DNA of 64,000 nt from Pseudoduganella flava (GTDB lineage: Bacteria; Pseudomonadota; Gammaproteobacteria; Burkholderiales; Burkholderiaceae_D), in NCBI RefSeq assembly GCF_007830495.1, contig NZ_VLKW01000002.1, forward strand, positions 394,270 to 458,269. The letters are read 5' to 3'. Both the position numbers and the translations under genes were made by a program. The notes beneath the pieces were generated by a model. It was not told the origin of the DNA, made no database searches, and saw only the letters and a list, made by a program, of their open reading frames with translations. Below, piece after piece: positions 1 to 8,493 of this stretch. Every line of letters begins with the position of its first letter. The stretch's first letter is position 1.

Positions 1-1
1 G

Positions 2-2170
2 CGCGGCGCGTTCCGCTTCCGCGACGGCATCGTCAACCCGTTGCCGTTCGAGCCTGTCGATGCGAAGGGGCGCGGCGAGCGGCTCGTTGGGGTCGAAGGT
101 CAGCTGCAGGCGCTGACGGTGTCGTGCAGCGACGTGCTGGACCTGAAGGCGGACGACTACCGCGACTTCTTCGCGCACCACTGCGCCGAGCACATCGTGC
201 AGTTGCTGAACCATCCCGGCACGGGATTCGACGGGCCGGACGGCTTCCGGCGCCTGGAGCCGGCCGACATCGCGATCCTCGTGCGCGACCGCAAGGAAGC
301 AACCGCCGTGCGGCGCGCGCTGCAGCAGCGGCGCGTACCCAGCGTCTACCTGTCCGACAAGGATTCCGTGCTGGAGTCGGACGAGGCGCAGGACGTGCTG
401 CGCTGGCTGGCGGCATTGGCCAATCCGCTCGACGGCGCGCTGGCCCGCGCGGCGCTGGCCACGCGCACGGCCAACCTGCCGCTGGCGGAACTGGCGCGGC
501 TGTCGTCGGACGAACTGGCGTGGGAACAGCGCGTCGAGCAGTTGAAAAGCCTGCACACGGTGTGGCAGCGCCAGGGCGTGCTGGCGATGCTGCGCCGCTT
601 CATCCACGAACTGGGCCTGCCGGCCGCGCTGCTGGCGCAACCGGGCGGCGAGCGGCGGCTGACGAACCTGCTGCACCTGGCGGAACTGCTGCAATCGGCC
701 AGCCGCCAGCTGGACGGCGAACAGGCACTGATCCGCTGGATGGCCGAGCAGGTCGAAGGCGAGGGCGCGGCCGGCGACGAGCAGGTGTTGCGGCTGGAGT
801 CCGACGCGGAACTGGTCAAGGTCGTCACCGTGCACAAGTCGAAGGGGCTGGAATACCCGCTCGTCTACCTGCCGTTCGCCGTCACGGCGCGCAAGGTCGA
901 AAAGCGCAACCGCAGCTTCTTCGAATACACCGATGGCGACGGCGTGCGGCGCATCGACATGGCGCTGTCGGACGAAGCCCATGCCGCCGTCGAAGCGGCC
1001 CGCATCGAGGAAGAACTGCGCCTGCTGTACGTGGCGCTGACGCGCGCGCGGCACTTCCTGTGGCTCGGTGTCGCGGCGCTGCCCGGCCGCAAGGAAGGCA
1101 GCAATCTGCTGCATGAATCGGCGCTCGGCTACCTGCTGACGGGCGGCGAACACCTGCCGGCCGAGGCGCTGCGCGAGCGCTGGCAGCAGCTGGCCGGAGA
1201 CTGCGGGGCGATCGGCATCGCCGGTATCGGTGCTCCCGAACGCATGACGGTGCTGAACCGCGTGGAGCGGCGCGCGCCGCTCGTCGAGACGCGGCCATAC
1301 GACGCCCAGTTCGAGCGCGACTGGTCGGTAGGCAGCTTCACGTCGCTGGCGCGCGGCACACAGGCGGCACCGCGCCACGCGCTGGAGGAAACGCTGCTCG
1401 AAGGCGACGACAGCGCCACGCTGCCGGCTGGCGACGACGCACCCTGGCATCGTTTCCCGCGCGGCTCCGTGCCCGGCAACTTCCTGCACGAGCAGCTTGA
1501 ATGGCTGGCGCAGGAAGGCTTCGCCAGCGTGCACGACGCCACGTTCGAGCAGCGCATCGGGCGGCGCATCGAGCGCGCCGGCTGGGGCCACCGGCTGGAC
1601 GACACGATCGCCTGGCTGCGCGCGGCCGTCACGACGCCGCTGCCGCCGCTGGGCGTGCCGTTGACGGAGATCGGCGCCGTGCTGCCCGAGATGGAATTCT
1701 GGTTCCCCAGCGAGCGGCTGGCGACGGGCGCGCTCGATGCCCTGTGCCGGCGCCACCTGTTGGGCGGCATCCCACGTCCGGCGCTGCCGCAGCGTGCGCT
1801 GCACGGCATGCTGAAAGGCTTCTCGGACCTGGTGTTCGAGCACGCCGGCCGCTACTGGGTGCTGGACTACAAATCGAATGCGCTGGGCGCCAACGACGCC
1901 GCGTACCACGCGCGGGCGCTGGCGGGTGGCATGGCCGAACACCGCTACGACGTGCAGGGGGCGATCTACCTGCTGGCGCTCCACCGGCTGCTGGCGGCCC
2001 GGATCGGCGCGGCCTATGACCCGGCCACGCACCTGGGCGGCGCCGTGTTCTTCTTCCTGCGCGGGATCGGCAACGCCACGACGCGCGGCTGCCATGTGCT
2101 GGAGCCGGATGCGCTGTTGCTGGACGAACTGGACGCACTGCTGCGCCGCACCGGAGACCATGATGATTGA
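2..2170 (+). CDS. recB: RecB, exodeoxyribonuclease V beta subunit (3' part; 5' end outside window)
   Basis: C-terminal 722 residues of RecB, the helicase-nuclease subunit of RecBCD, which processes double-strand breaks and loads RecA. The reading frame is open from the first bases of the window, so the gene starts upstream. Seen: the late helicase motif VTVHKSKGLEYPLVY, then LLYVALTRAR (motif VI), then a C-terminal nuclease domain with FSDLVFE followed by VLDYKSN. The acidic and lysine residues of that domain (about D609, D622, K624 of the visible part) have the same 13 and 15 residue spacing as the E. coli RecB nuclease site. It ends in TGA overlapping the start of recD by 11 bases, the usual recB-recD arrangement. 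recC, if conserved, should lie just upstream. Confidence 0.96.
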   Translation, partial: RGAFRFRDGIVNPLPFEPVDAKGRGERLVGVEGQLQALTVSCSDVLDLKADDYRDFFAHHCAEHIVQLLNHPGTGFDGPDGFRRLEPADIAILVRDRKEATAVRRALQQRRVPSVYLSDKDSVLESDEAQDVLRWLAALANPLDGALARAALATRTANLPLAELARLSSDELAWEQRVEQLKSLHTVWQRQGVLAMLRRFIHELGLPAALLAQPGGERRLTNLLHLAELLQSASRQLDGEQALIRWMAEQVEGEGAAGDEQVLRLESDAELVKVVTVHKSKGLEYPLVYLPFAVTARKVEKRNRSFFEYTDGDGVRRIDMALSDEAHAAVEAARIEEELRLLYVALTRARHFLWLGVAALPGRKEGSNLLHESALGYLLTGGEHLPAEALRERWQQLAGDCGAIGIAGIGAPERMTVLNRVERRAPLVETRPYDAQFERDWSVGSFTSLARGTQAAPRHALEETLLEGDDSATLPAGDDAPWHRFPRGSVPGNFLHEQLEWLAQEGFASVHDATFEQRIGRRIERAGWGHRLDDTIAWLRAAVTTPLPPLGVPLTEIGAVLPEMEFWFPSERLATGALDALCRRHLLGGIPRPALPQRALHGMLKGFSDLVFEHAGRYWVLDYKSNALGANDAAYHARALAGGMAEHRYDVQGAIYLLALHRLLAARIGAAYDPATHLGGAVFFFLRGIGNATTRGCHVLEPDALLLDELDALLRRTGDHDD

Positions 2171-4133
2171 CCAGGACGCCGAGCACGGCGCGCTGTTCGC
2201 GGCGATCGACACGTTGACGGAAGGCGGCAAGCTGCGCCGCCTGGCCGGCACGTTCGCCCGCTTCGTCGCCACGCTGGGCCACGCGCCGGCGCCGCTGCTG
2301 CTGGCTTCCCTGTTGCTGTCGGAACTGGAAGGGCGCGGCCACAGCTGTCTCGTGCTGGCCGACCTGGCGGGCGATCCGTCGCCGCAGCTGGGCTGGACGG
2401 ACGGCGAATGGACGGCGCTGCGCACCGCCGCCGCGGCCGGCGGCAAGGGTGCGCTGCCGAAGAACGCCAACGGCTGGCGCGCCGCGCTGCAGGCGTGCGA
2501 GCAGGTGTGGCCCGTCGGCGACCTGGATTTCAACCAGCCGCTGGTGCTCGACGGCGAGCGCCTGTACCTGCGCCGCTACTGGCGCGACGAGGCGACGGTG
2601 GCCGCGTCCGTGCGGGCCCGCGCGGCGGTCGGCCACCCGGTCGATGCGGAAGGCGTGCGGCGCTGGCTGGACAAGCTGTTCGACCACGCGGCCCGCGATG
2701 GCGGGACGGACTGGCAGAAGATCGCCTGCGCCGTCGCGCTGCGCAGCGACCTCGCGGTGATCACGGGCGGCCCCGGCACCGGCAAGACGTACACGGTGGC
2801 GCGGCTCTTGGCGCTGCTGTTCGCGCAGGCGCCCGATGCCACGGCGCTGCGCATCGCGCTGGCCGCGCCGACGGGCAAGGCGGCAGCGCGGCTGAAACAG
2901 TCGATCGACACGGCGCTGGACGACCTGGCCGGCAAGCTGGGTGCCGCGCTGCCGCTGCGCGAGCTCGCCGGCCGGATGGGCGCCGCGCGCACTTTGCATA
3001 GCCTCTTGGGCGCGCGGCCGGACACGCGCAGCTTCGCGCATCACGCCGGCAATCCGCTGGACGTGGACGTGCTGATCGTCGACGAGGCGTCGATGGTGCA
3101 CCTGGAGATGATGGCGGCGCTGCTGGCCGCGCTGCCGCCGCATGCGCGGCTGATCCTGCTGGGCGATAAGGACCAGCTGGCGTCCGTCGAGGCGGGCGCC
3201 GTGCTGGGCGACCTGTGCGCCCATGCCGAGGAAGGCAATTACGACGACGCCACGGCCGCCTATGTGCACGCGGCGGCCGGCGAGACGATCCCCCCGTCGT
3301 TCCGCGAGCGCGACGGCGGCCCGCTGGCGCAGCGCATCGTGATGCTGCGCCAGAGCCGCCGCTTCGGCGGCCCGATCGGCGCGCTGGCCACGGCCGTCAA
3401 CCAGGGCGACGCCGATGCCGCCCGCGCCGTGCTGCGCGGCGACAGCGGCGGCAAGCTGAAATGGTTCGAGGGCGCCCGCCCCGGCGACGTGCTGGCGCTG
3501 GCCGTCGACGGCCGGCCCGGCACCGGCGCCGGCTATCGCGAGTACCTGGAGCTGGTGCGGCAAGGCCCGGGCGCGGCGTACGACGAGTGGGTCGCGGCCG
3601 TGCTGCGCCGCTTCGAGCGCTTCCGGCTGCTGTGCGCCGTGCGCGAAGGCGAGTGGGGCGTGGCCGGCCTGAACGAGGCGATCGAGCAGAAGCTGGAGCA
3701 GGCGCGGTTGATCGCCCGGCGCGGCGAATGGTATGTGGGCCGGCCCGTGATGGTAACCCGCAACGACTACGCGACGGGCGTCTACAACGGCGACATCGGC
3801 GTCACCTTGCCGGACCCGCAGCGCCCCGGCTCGCTGCGCGTGTGGTTCTCGGACGGCGACACGGTGCGCAGCGTGCTGGCGACGCGGCTGCGCAATGTGG
3901 AGACGGCGTTCGCGATGACGGTGCACAAATCGCAGGGCTCCGAATTCACGCACACGGCGATGGTGCTGCCGCCGCAGGCGAACGCGATCCTCGCCCGCGA
4001 GCTGGTCTACACGGGCATCACGCGGGCCCGCGAGTTCTTCACCTTGGTGTCGCCGAACGCCACGGTGCTGGGCCAGGCGATCGCCGGCCGCACCCAGCGC
4101 GCCAGCGGCCTGCGCGAGGCGCTGGGGATCTAA
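2160..4133 (+). CDS. recD: RecD, exodeoxyribonuclease V alpha subunit
   Basis: 657-residue SF1B 5'-3' helicase subunit of RecBCD. Walker A GGPGTGKT at about residues 203-210, Walker B IVDEAS near 306-311, and the late motif VHKSQGSEF near 588 are all present; the C-terminus carries VYTGITRAR, typical of RecD. The start ATG ATG ATT lies inside the last codons of recB; the long N-terminal extension possible upstream in this frame only shadows recB. Length fits the family (E. coli 608). The gene is transcribed with recB and translation is probably coupled through the overlap. It is followed 4 bases later by a convergent gene, with no obvious terminator between them. Confidence 0.96.
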   Translation: MMIDQDAEHGALFAAIDTLTEGGKLRRLAGTFARFVATLGHAPAPLLLASLLLSELEGRGHSCLVLADLAGDPSPQLGWTDGEWTALRTAAAAGGKGALPKNANGWRAALQACEQVWPVGDLDFNQPLVLDGERLYLRRYWRDEATVAASVRARAAVGHPVDAEGVRRWLDKLFDHAARDGGTDWQKIACAVALRSDLAVITGGPGTGKTYTVARLLALLFAQAPDATALRIALAAPTGKAAARLKQSIDTALDDLAGKLGAALPLRELAGRMGAARTLHSLLGARPDTRSFAHHAGNPLDVDVLIVDEASMVHLEMMAALLAALPPHARLILLGDKDQLASVEAGAVLGDLCAHAEEGNYDDATAAYVHAAAGETIPPSFRERDGGPLAQRIVMLRQSRRFGGPIGALATAVNQGDADAARAVLRGDSGGKLKWFEGARPGDVLALAVDGRPGTGAGYREYLELVRQGPGAAYDEWVAAVLRRFERFRLLCAVREGEWGVAGLNEAIEQKLEQARLIARRGEWYVGRPVMVTRNDYATGVYNGDIGVTLPDPQRPGSLRVWFSDGDTVRSVLATRLRNVETAFAMTVHKSQGSEFTHTAMVLPPQANAILARELVYTGITRAREFFTLVSPNATVLGQAIAGRTQRASGLREALGI

Positions 4134-4137
4134 TCCG

Positions 4138-4566
4138 CTACCAGGTGATGTGCACGGACGGCGCGCTGCGTTTCGCCGCGCCATGGAACACGGCTTCGAT
4201 ATTGTTGCCGTCCGGGTCCAGCACGAATGCGGCGTAGTAGCCGGGGTGGTAGGGCCGCTCGCCGGGCGCGCCGTTGTCCTTGCCGCCGGCGGCCAGCGCG
4301 GCCTGGTAAACCGCGTCGACCATCGCCCGGTCCTGCGCCTGGAACGCCAGGTGGTGGCGGCCCGTCAGCGCGCCCTGCGCGGTGTCGCTGTCCTGGGCCG
4401 ACACGAACAGCTCATCGGCCCAGAAGTAGTCGGGCGCGCTGCCGCCAATGGGAATGCGCAGTACCTCGAAGATGGCGGTATAGAAGCGCTGGGAAGCGGG
4501 GAGGTCGCGCACGACCAGCTGGATGTGGTCGATCAGGCGGCCACGGTGGATTTCCTGGGTTTCCAT
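4138..4566 (-). CDS. VOC-fold (glyoxalase/bleomycin resistance-like) protein
   Basis: 142-residue vicinal-oxygen-chelate protein. It starts with IDHIQLVVRD, has GRHHLAFQA in the middle and DPDGNNIEAVFHG near the end; these supply the His, His and Glu positions used for metal binding in the superfamily. Many VOC proteins of this size are lactoylglutathione lyase-like or of unknown substrate, so the reaction cannot be named. The start ATG has an upstream AAGGAG (tccttgg on the plus strand reads CCAAGGA). It is convergent with recD and transcribed alone, or ahead of nothing recognisable. Confidence 0.85.
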   Translation of the reverse strand: METQEIHRGRLIDHIQLVVRDLPASQRFYTAIFEVLRIPIGGSAPDYFWADELFVSAQDSDTAQGALTGRHHLAFQAQDRAMVDAVYQAALAAGGKDNGAPGERPYHPGYYAAFVLDPDGNNIEAVFHGAAKRSAPSVHITW

Positions 4567-4665
4567 GCTGTGCTCCTTGGTGAAGTGAACGAGGCAGCGA
4601 AAACGGCTGAAATCGGCTAAAAAGGCAGTGTAGGAAGAAATGCCGGAGGAATCAATGCGCGTGGC

Positions 4666-5130
4666 TCAAGTGGCGCAGCGCCAGCACAGCAGGGCGCCAT
4701 CCTCGTCATCGACGCGCTGGCCGACGGTGGCAAAGCCGGCGCGCAGCAGTACCTTCTGCGAGGCGATGTTGTCGATGCCGGTCTCCGCCGTGATGGCATG
4801 CACGGCCGGCTCGGCGCGCGCCCACGCGACGATCGCGGCGATGGCCCGGCCGGCGCTGCCGCGTCCCTGGCTGCCGGGCGCGATGCCGTATCCGATGTCG
4901 ATGACGCCGCCTTCGGGCGGCCGCGTGACGGAACACATGCCGACCACGACGTCATCCTCGACGATCAGCCAGGAAGCAGGCTCGAACGTGGCACGCACGG
5001 TGGCGGCGACGTCCGCCAGCATTTGCAGGACTTCCGGCGGCGCGATCGGCGTGTCGGCCAACCGCAAGCCGCGCGGCGCCGTGCCGCGCAGCAGCGCTTC
5101 GTAATCCTGGGCGGTGGTGGCGAGGATCAT
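4666..5130 (-). CDS. GNAT family N-acetyltransferase
   Basis: 154 residues with the GNAT core: a central DVVVGMCSVTR strand, the acetyl-CoA pyrophosphate loop around GIAPGSQGRGSAGRAI (R/Q-x-x-G-x-G/A type), and a C-terminal IASQKVLLRAGFATVG, typical of RimJ/RimL-like GNATs that recognise an Asn/Ser before a final loop. Substrate unknown. It has a GGAG-type ribosome site just before the ATG (ggtctcctt on the plus strand). It stands alone, divergent from the DUF3079 gene. Confidence 0.85.
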   Translation of the reverse strand: MILATTAQDYEALLRGTAPRGLRLADTPIAPPEVLQMLADVAATVRATFEPASWLIVEDDVVVGMCSVTRPPEGGVIDIGYGIAPGSQGRGSAGRAIAAIVAWARAEPAVHAITAETGIDNIASQKVLLRAGFATVGQRVDDEDGALLCWRCAT

Positions 5131-5222
5131 GGGTCTCCTTCTACATATTCTTGATCTGCATCATGTGCAGTGTTGAGTACGGCAGCATACCATCGGTTCA
5201 GGCCATCCCCTGGAGCACCCCC

Positions 5223-5420
5223 GTGAAGAAGTTTCCGATCACGCCAGTCCACCCCGAACGCGTCTGCTGGGGTTGCGACAAATACTGTCCCTCCGACAAG
5301 CTCGCCTGCGGCAACGGGTCCGAGCGCACGCAGCACCCGTCCGAACTGTTCGGCGACGACTGGATGGAGCCGATCCTGCCGTTCAATGAAAAAGCCGGCG
5401 CAGGGCCGGCTTCGAAATAG
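5223..5420 (+). CDS. DUF3079 family small cysteine-rich protein
   Basis: 65 residues if translation starts at GTG 5223, which has GGAG 8 bases upstream and gives the family's usual N-terminus (KKFPITPVHPERVCWGC). Four cysteines occur as CWGCDKYC and C at LACGNG, followed by RTQHP and ELFGDDW; this cysteine pattern and the invariant GDDW are what identify DUF3079, a short protein widespread in proteobacteria and of unknown role. A metal (zinc or iron-sulphur) site is plausible but unproven. A longer in-frame start at 5151 lacks support. The last codons overlap the hairpin that terminates the convergent endopeptidase gene. Confidence 0.85.
   Translation: MKKFPITPVHPERVCWGCDKYCPSDKLACGNGSERTQHPSELFGDDWMEPILPFNEKAGAGPASK
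5389..5412 (-). terminator. Rho-independent terminator of the pbpG-like gene
   Basis: Read on the minus strand this is AAGCCGGC, a short loop, GCCGGCTT and then five T residues, 20 bases downstream of the endopeptidase stop codon. It lies entirely inside the 3' end of the convergent DUF3079 coding sequence, so the two genes share this sequence for different purposes. There is no T-run on the plus strand. Confidence 0.75.
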
Positions 5421-5431
5421 GGCGGGGCAGC

Positions 5432-6313
5432 TTACATCGCTGCCTTGCGGCGGCGCGATTTCTTCTTCACCACGGCCTTCTTGCGGCCATTGTCGCGCGA
5501 CACCTTCATCACCTGCGGGCCATCGTCGCCCGTGATGAAGCGGCGGATGTTCAACGCATCCATCACGCGGGCGGACGACGCCTTCGCGTTCAGCAGCACC
5601 ATCGTCGCGTTCTTGCCGGCGGCCTTGATGCGCATGATCAGGCAGCGGCCCGCTTCCTCCGTATAGCCCGTCTTCGACAGGCCGATCTCCCAACCCTTCG
5701 CGCCCACCAGGCGGTTGGTGTTGTGGTACTCGACCTGGCGGCCCTTGATCTGCATGATGTCGCTCTTGTCCGTCGTCATCCGGGTGATTTCCGGATAGCG
5801 CGCGGCGGCGGACGCCATCTTGACGAGGTCGGCGGCGGTGGACTGGTTGTTCGGCGACAGGCCAGTGGGCTCGTCGATGCGCGTGCTGGTCATGCCGAGC
5901 GCACGGATCTTCGCGTTGACGGCCGCCTTGAACGCGGCCGGACCGCCGGGGTAGGTGCGCGCCAGCGCGGCGGCGGCGCGGTTATCGGACGACATCAGCG
6001 CCAGGTGCAGCACGTCGGCGCGCGCCAGCGTGGTGCCGACCGGCACGCGCGAGGTGCTGTGCTTGAGCATGTCGACGTCTTGCTGTTCGATGCTGATCTG
6101 TTCGTCCATATCGAGCTTCGAGTCGAGCACGACCATGGCAGTCATCAGCTTCGTCAGCGAGGCGATCGGCACGACGGAGTTCGCGTTTTTCTCCAGCAGG
6201 ACCTTGCCCGTGTCGTCCTCGACGACAAGGACGGATTGGGAGCCGAGCGGAACGGCGGCAAGCGCGGCGGCGGAAGACGCCAGCAGCAGCGCGGCAACAA
6301 TTTGTTTGATCAT
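5432..6313 (-). CDS. pbpG: D-alanyl-D-alanine endopeptidase (PBP7/PbpG-like, S11 peptidase)
   Basis: 293-residue periplasmic serine peptidase that cleaves peptidoglycan cross-links. Signal peptide MIKQIVAALLLASSAAALA, then the three penicillin-binding motifs: S-L-T-K near residues 52-55, S-D-N near 109-111, and K-T-G near 213. There is no long C-terminal amphipathic anchor domain as in DacA/PBP5, which favours PBP7; the tail is instead Lys/Arg rich (KKAVVKKKSRRRKAAM). The ATG at 6313 is chosen because it begins the signal peptide; the frame stays open further upstream without a good start. A terminator hairpin follows. Confidence 0.88.
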   Translation of the reverse strand: MIKQIVAALLLASSAAALAAVPLGSQSVLVVEDDTGKVLLEKNANSVVPIASLTKLMTAMVVLDSKLDMDEQISIEQQDVDMLKHSTSRVPVGTTLARADVLHLALMSSDNRAAAALARTYPGGPAAFKAAVNAKIRALGMTSTRIDEPTGLSPNNQSTAADLVKMASAAARYPEITRMTTDKSDIMQIKGRQVEYHNTNRLVGAKGWEIGLSKTGYTEEAGRCLIMRIKAAGKNATMVLLNAKASSARVMDALNIRRFITGDDGPQVMKVSRDNGRKKAVVKKKSRRRKAAM

Positions 6314-6372
6314 GTTCTTTGCGGAAATGCGGTGGAAAGGCGAGGTGCTGTGCAGCAATATTCCAAGGCGAG

Positions 6373-6402
6373 AAGATAGCACGCGATTGACCGCGAAGTC
6401 CA
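6373..6402 (-). promoter_or_regulatory. Candidate sigma-70 promoter for pbpG
   Basis: On the minus strand, TGGACT and TGCTATCTT (extended -10) are separated by 18 bases, about 60 bases before the pbpG start. Each hexamer matches consensus at 4 of 6 positions. This is a weak match and only a candidate. Confidence 0.3.
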
Positions 6403-6645
6403 GACGATGTCAGCCGTGTGCGACGTTTCGATACAAAAAACCGGCCTTTTCAATCAGTACGTTACGCTCTTTTGTTCGCTAATTGGCTTAGCTTTTTCAT
6501 TACAAGCTCGGCGGGCGGAGGCAAGGGGAATGTCGTGCGACAGCTGAGGGGCGGGAAGGTGTGTTCAGTGTCCATGCGGTAAGTCTCTGATTTGGAACGA
6601 TAATGCCGCGTTTGGTCGCCCGTATGCGACGCGTCATGCATCAGC

Positions 6646-6679
6646 AAAAAAAAACGCCCGCGTGGCGTGGCGGGCGTTG
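6646..6679 (-). terminator. Rho-independent terminator of the sbp gene
   Basis: On the minus strand: AACGCCCGCC, loop, GGCGGGCG-like arm (ACGCGGGCGT) followed by nine T residues. It is about 50 bases after the stop codon of the sulfate-binding protein gene. Confidence 0.85.
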
Positions 6680-6728
6680 CAGTCCTGATTCCAGCGCCGG
6701 TGCGGCGCCAGGAAACGGACGGTGTGAC

Positions 6729-7766
6729 TTATTTCGACGTATAGATCTTGTCGAACTCGCCGCCGTCGTCGAAGTGGCGCTTTTGCGCCGCGCGCCAGCC
6801 GCCGAACACGTCATCGACGGTGAACAGCTTGATCGGCTTGAACTGCGCCGCGTATTTCTTCGCCACGGCCTGCGAGCGCGGGCGCAGGTAGTGCTTGGCG
6901 ATGATTTCCTGGCCAGCTTCCGAGTACAGGAAGTTCAGGTAGGCGGTCGCTTCCTTACGGATGCCTTTCTTGTCGACGACCTTGTCGACGACGGCCACCG
7001 GCGACTCGGCCAGGATCGACACGGACGGGTAGACGATGTCGAAGTTGTCGCCGAACTCGGCGCGCACCAGGTTCACCTCGTTCTCGAACGTGACCAGCAC
7101 GTCGCCGATCTGGCGCTGCGTGAACGTGGTCGTCGCCGCGCGGCCGCCGCCGTCCAGCACCGGCACGTTCTTGAAGATCTTCGTCACGAGTTCGCGCGCC
7201 TGCGCGTCGTTGCCGCCGTTTTGCAGCACCGAGCCCCACGCGGCCAGGTAGGTGTAGCGGCCGTTGCCGGCCGTCTTCGGGTTCGGGATCACGACTTTCA
7301 CGCCCGGCTTGGCCAGGTCGGACCAGTCCTTGATGCCTTTCGGGTTGCCCTTGCGGACGAGGTACACCATCGTCGAGTAGCTGGGCGCCGCATTGTTCGG
7401 GAACTTCTTCGCCCAGTCCTTGGCGACGAGGCCGCGGTCGGCCAGCATGTCGATGTCGTTGGCCTGGTTCATCGTCACGACGGAGGCTTCCAGGCCGTCC
7501 GCCACGGCGCGCGCCTGCTTCGACGAGCCGCCGTGCGACTGCTTGATCTCGATGCTCTTGCCGGTCTGCTGCTTGTACTGGGCTTCGAACGCGGGGTTGA
7601 TGTCCTTGTACAGCTCGCGCGCCACGTCGTACGAGACGTTCAGCAGCGTGACGTCGGCCGCAATGGCCGGCGCGACGCCGAGGGCGCCGGCGGCGAACAC
7701 GGAGGCCAGCAACAGCCGGCGGCTGCGTTGGAAGACTGCGCTAAATGCGATTTTTTTATTTGCCAT
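6729..7766 (-). CDS. sbp: Sulfate ABC transporter periplasmic substrate-binding protein
   Basis: 345-residue periplasmic binding protein for sulfate (or thiosulfate). An N-terminal signal ending APAIAADVTLLNVSYD is followed by SHGGSSKQARAV, the Ser/Gly loop that contacts sulfate, and GGGRAATTTFTQRQIGDVL and TYLAAWG, all typical of the Sbp/CysP family. ATG 7766 (MANKKIAF) is preferred; upstream codons in frame are not signal-peptide-like. No cysTWA permease or ATPase genes are nearby, so it must feed a transporter encoded elsewhere, as E. coli sbp does. It is monocistronic, with its own terminator. Confidence 0.93.
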   Translation of the reverse strand: MANKKIAFSAVFQRSRRLLLASVFAAGALGVAPAIAADVTLLNVSYDVARELYKDINPAFEAQYKQQTGKSIEIKQSHGGSSKQARAVADGLEASVVTMNQANDIDMLADRGLVAKDWAKKFPNNAAPSYSTMVYLVRKGNPKGIKDWSDLAKPGVKVVIPNPKTAGNGRYTYLAAWGSVLQNGGNDAQARELVTKIFKNVPVLDGGGRAATTTFTQRQIGDVLVTFENEVNLVRAEFGDNFDIVYPSVSILAESPVAVVDKVVDKKGIRKEATAYLNFLYSEAGQEIIAKHYLRPRSQAVAKKYAAQFKPIKLFTVDDVFGGWRAAQKRHFDDGGEFDKIYTSK

Positions 7767-7952
7767 GGTGTGCTCGTGTGAGAAAACAGATATCAATGGT
7801 CCGCCAAATCCCATCCGCAGCGATACTAAATTTTCGTAATATGCTTAGATCAACACGGCGCGCGAGCCGGCCGGGGCAGCGGACGACGGTCCTTCGCGCT
7901 CTGGTGTATAGTCCGGCCCAGTACCTTGCTTCACGTGTTTTCACGAGTTCAC

Positions 7953-8477
7953 ATGAGTTTCGACATCCGTCCCGCCGTCCCTCCCGATGCCGCCGCCGCC
8001 TGCGAGGTGCTGCGCCGCTCCATCACGGAATGTTGCGTGCAGGACCACCAGAACGATCCCGACATCCTTGCCGCCTGGCTGGGCAACAAGCACCCGGCCA
8101 TGGTTGCGTCCTGGTTCGAATCGCCGACCAATTATTCGCTGGTCGCCGTGCGCGGGGACGACATCGTCGGCGTGTCGCTGTTGACCGGGGCGGGCAAGCT
8201 GGCGCTGTGCTACCTGTTGCCGGAAGCGCAGCGGCAGGGCGCCGGCAGCGCGCTGCTGCGGCGCTTGGAACGGCAGGCCATCGAACTGGGCATGAAGACG
8301 CTGTACCTGCACAGCACGGCCACGGCGGAAGGCTTCTTCGCCGCACACGGTTACCGCCGTGACGGCAACGTGCGCTCGCCCTATGGCGTCGAAACGATCC
8401 TGTTCTGGAAGCCGCTGGCCGAGGGCGCCGAGCCGGAGTCGAAGCGCAAGCGCTTCTGTAATTGCAATTCGGCCTGA
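7953..8477 (+). CDS. GNAT family N-acetyltransferase
   Basis: 174 residues starting MSFDIRPAVPPDAAAACEVL, a typical GNAT beginning. The acetyl-CoA loop is LPEAQRQGAGSALLRRLE (Q-x-x-G-x-G) and the end has FFAAHGYRR, the usual last strand. The ATG at 7953 is chosen as the family-like start; a start 27 bases upstream is possible. Substrate unknown. Divergent from sbp across a 186-base spacer in which no clear promoter was recognised. It ends 16 bases before the convergent phosphatase gene. Confidence 0.83.
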   Translation: MSFDIRPAVPPDAAAACEVLRRSITECCVQDHQNDPDILAAWLGNKHPAMVASWFESPTNYSLVAVRGDDIVGVSLLTGAGKLALCYLLPEAQRQGAGSALLRRLERQAIELGMKTLYLHSTATAEGFFAAHGYRRDGNVRSPYGVETILFWKPLAEGAEPESKRKRFCNCNSA

Positions 8478-8493
8478 CGCGGTTCAGCTTGAA

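Larger units (their letters stand above)
6314..6728. other. 415-base intergenic region upstream of pbpG
   Basis: No gene is supported here. It holds a candidate promoter for pbpG (6373-6402) and the terminator of the sulfate-binding protein gene (6646-6679). A 61-codon minus-strand reading frame at 6462-6647 has no ribosome site, odd composition and runs into the terminator, so it is not called. Confidence 0.6.

Noticed and set aside
1629-4184. 851-codon minus-strand ORF across recB-recD
   Set aside because: High-GC shadow of real genes; Arg/Gln/His-rich and without protein-like composition.
6462-6647. 61-codon minus-strand ORF in the pbpG-sbp spacer
   Set aside because: It runs from the sbp terminator with low-complexity composition and no ribosome site.
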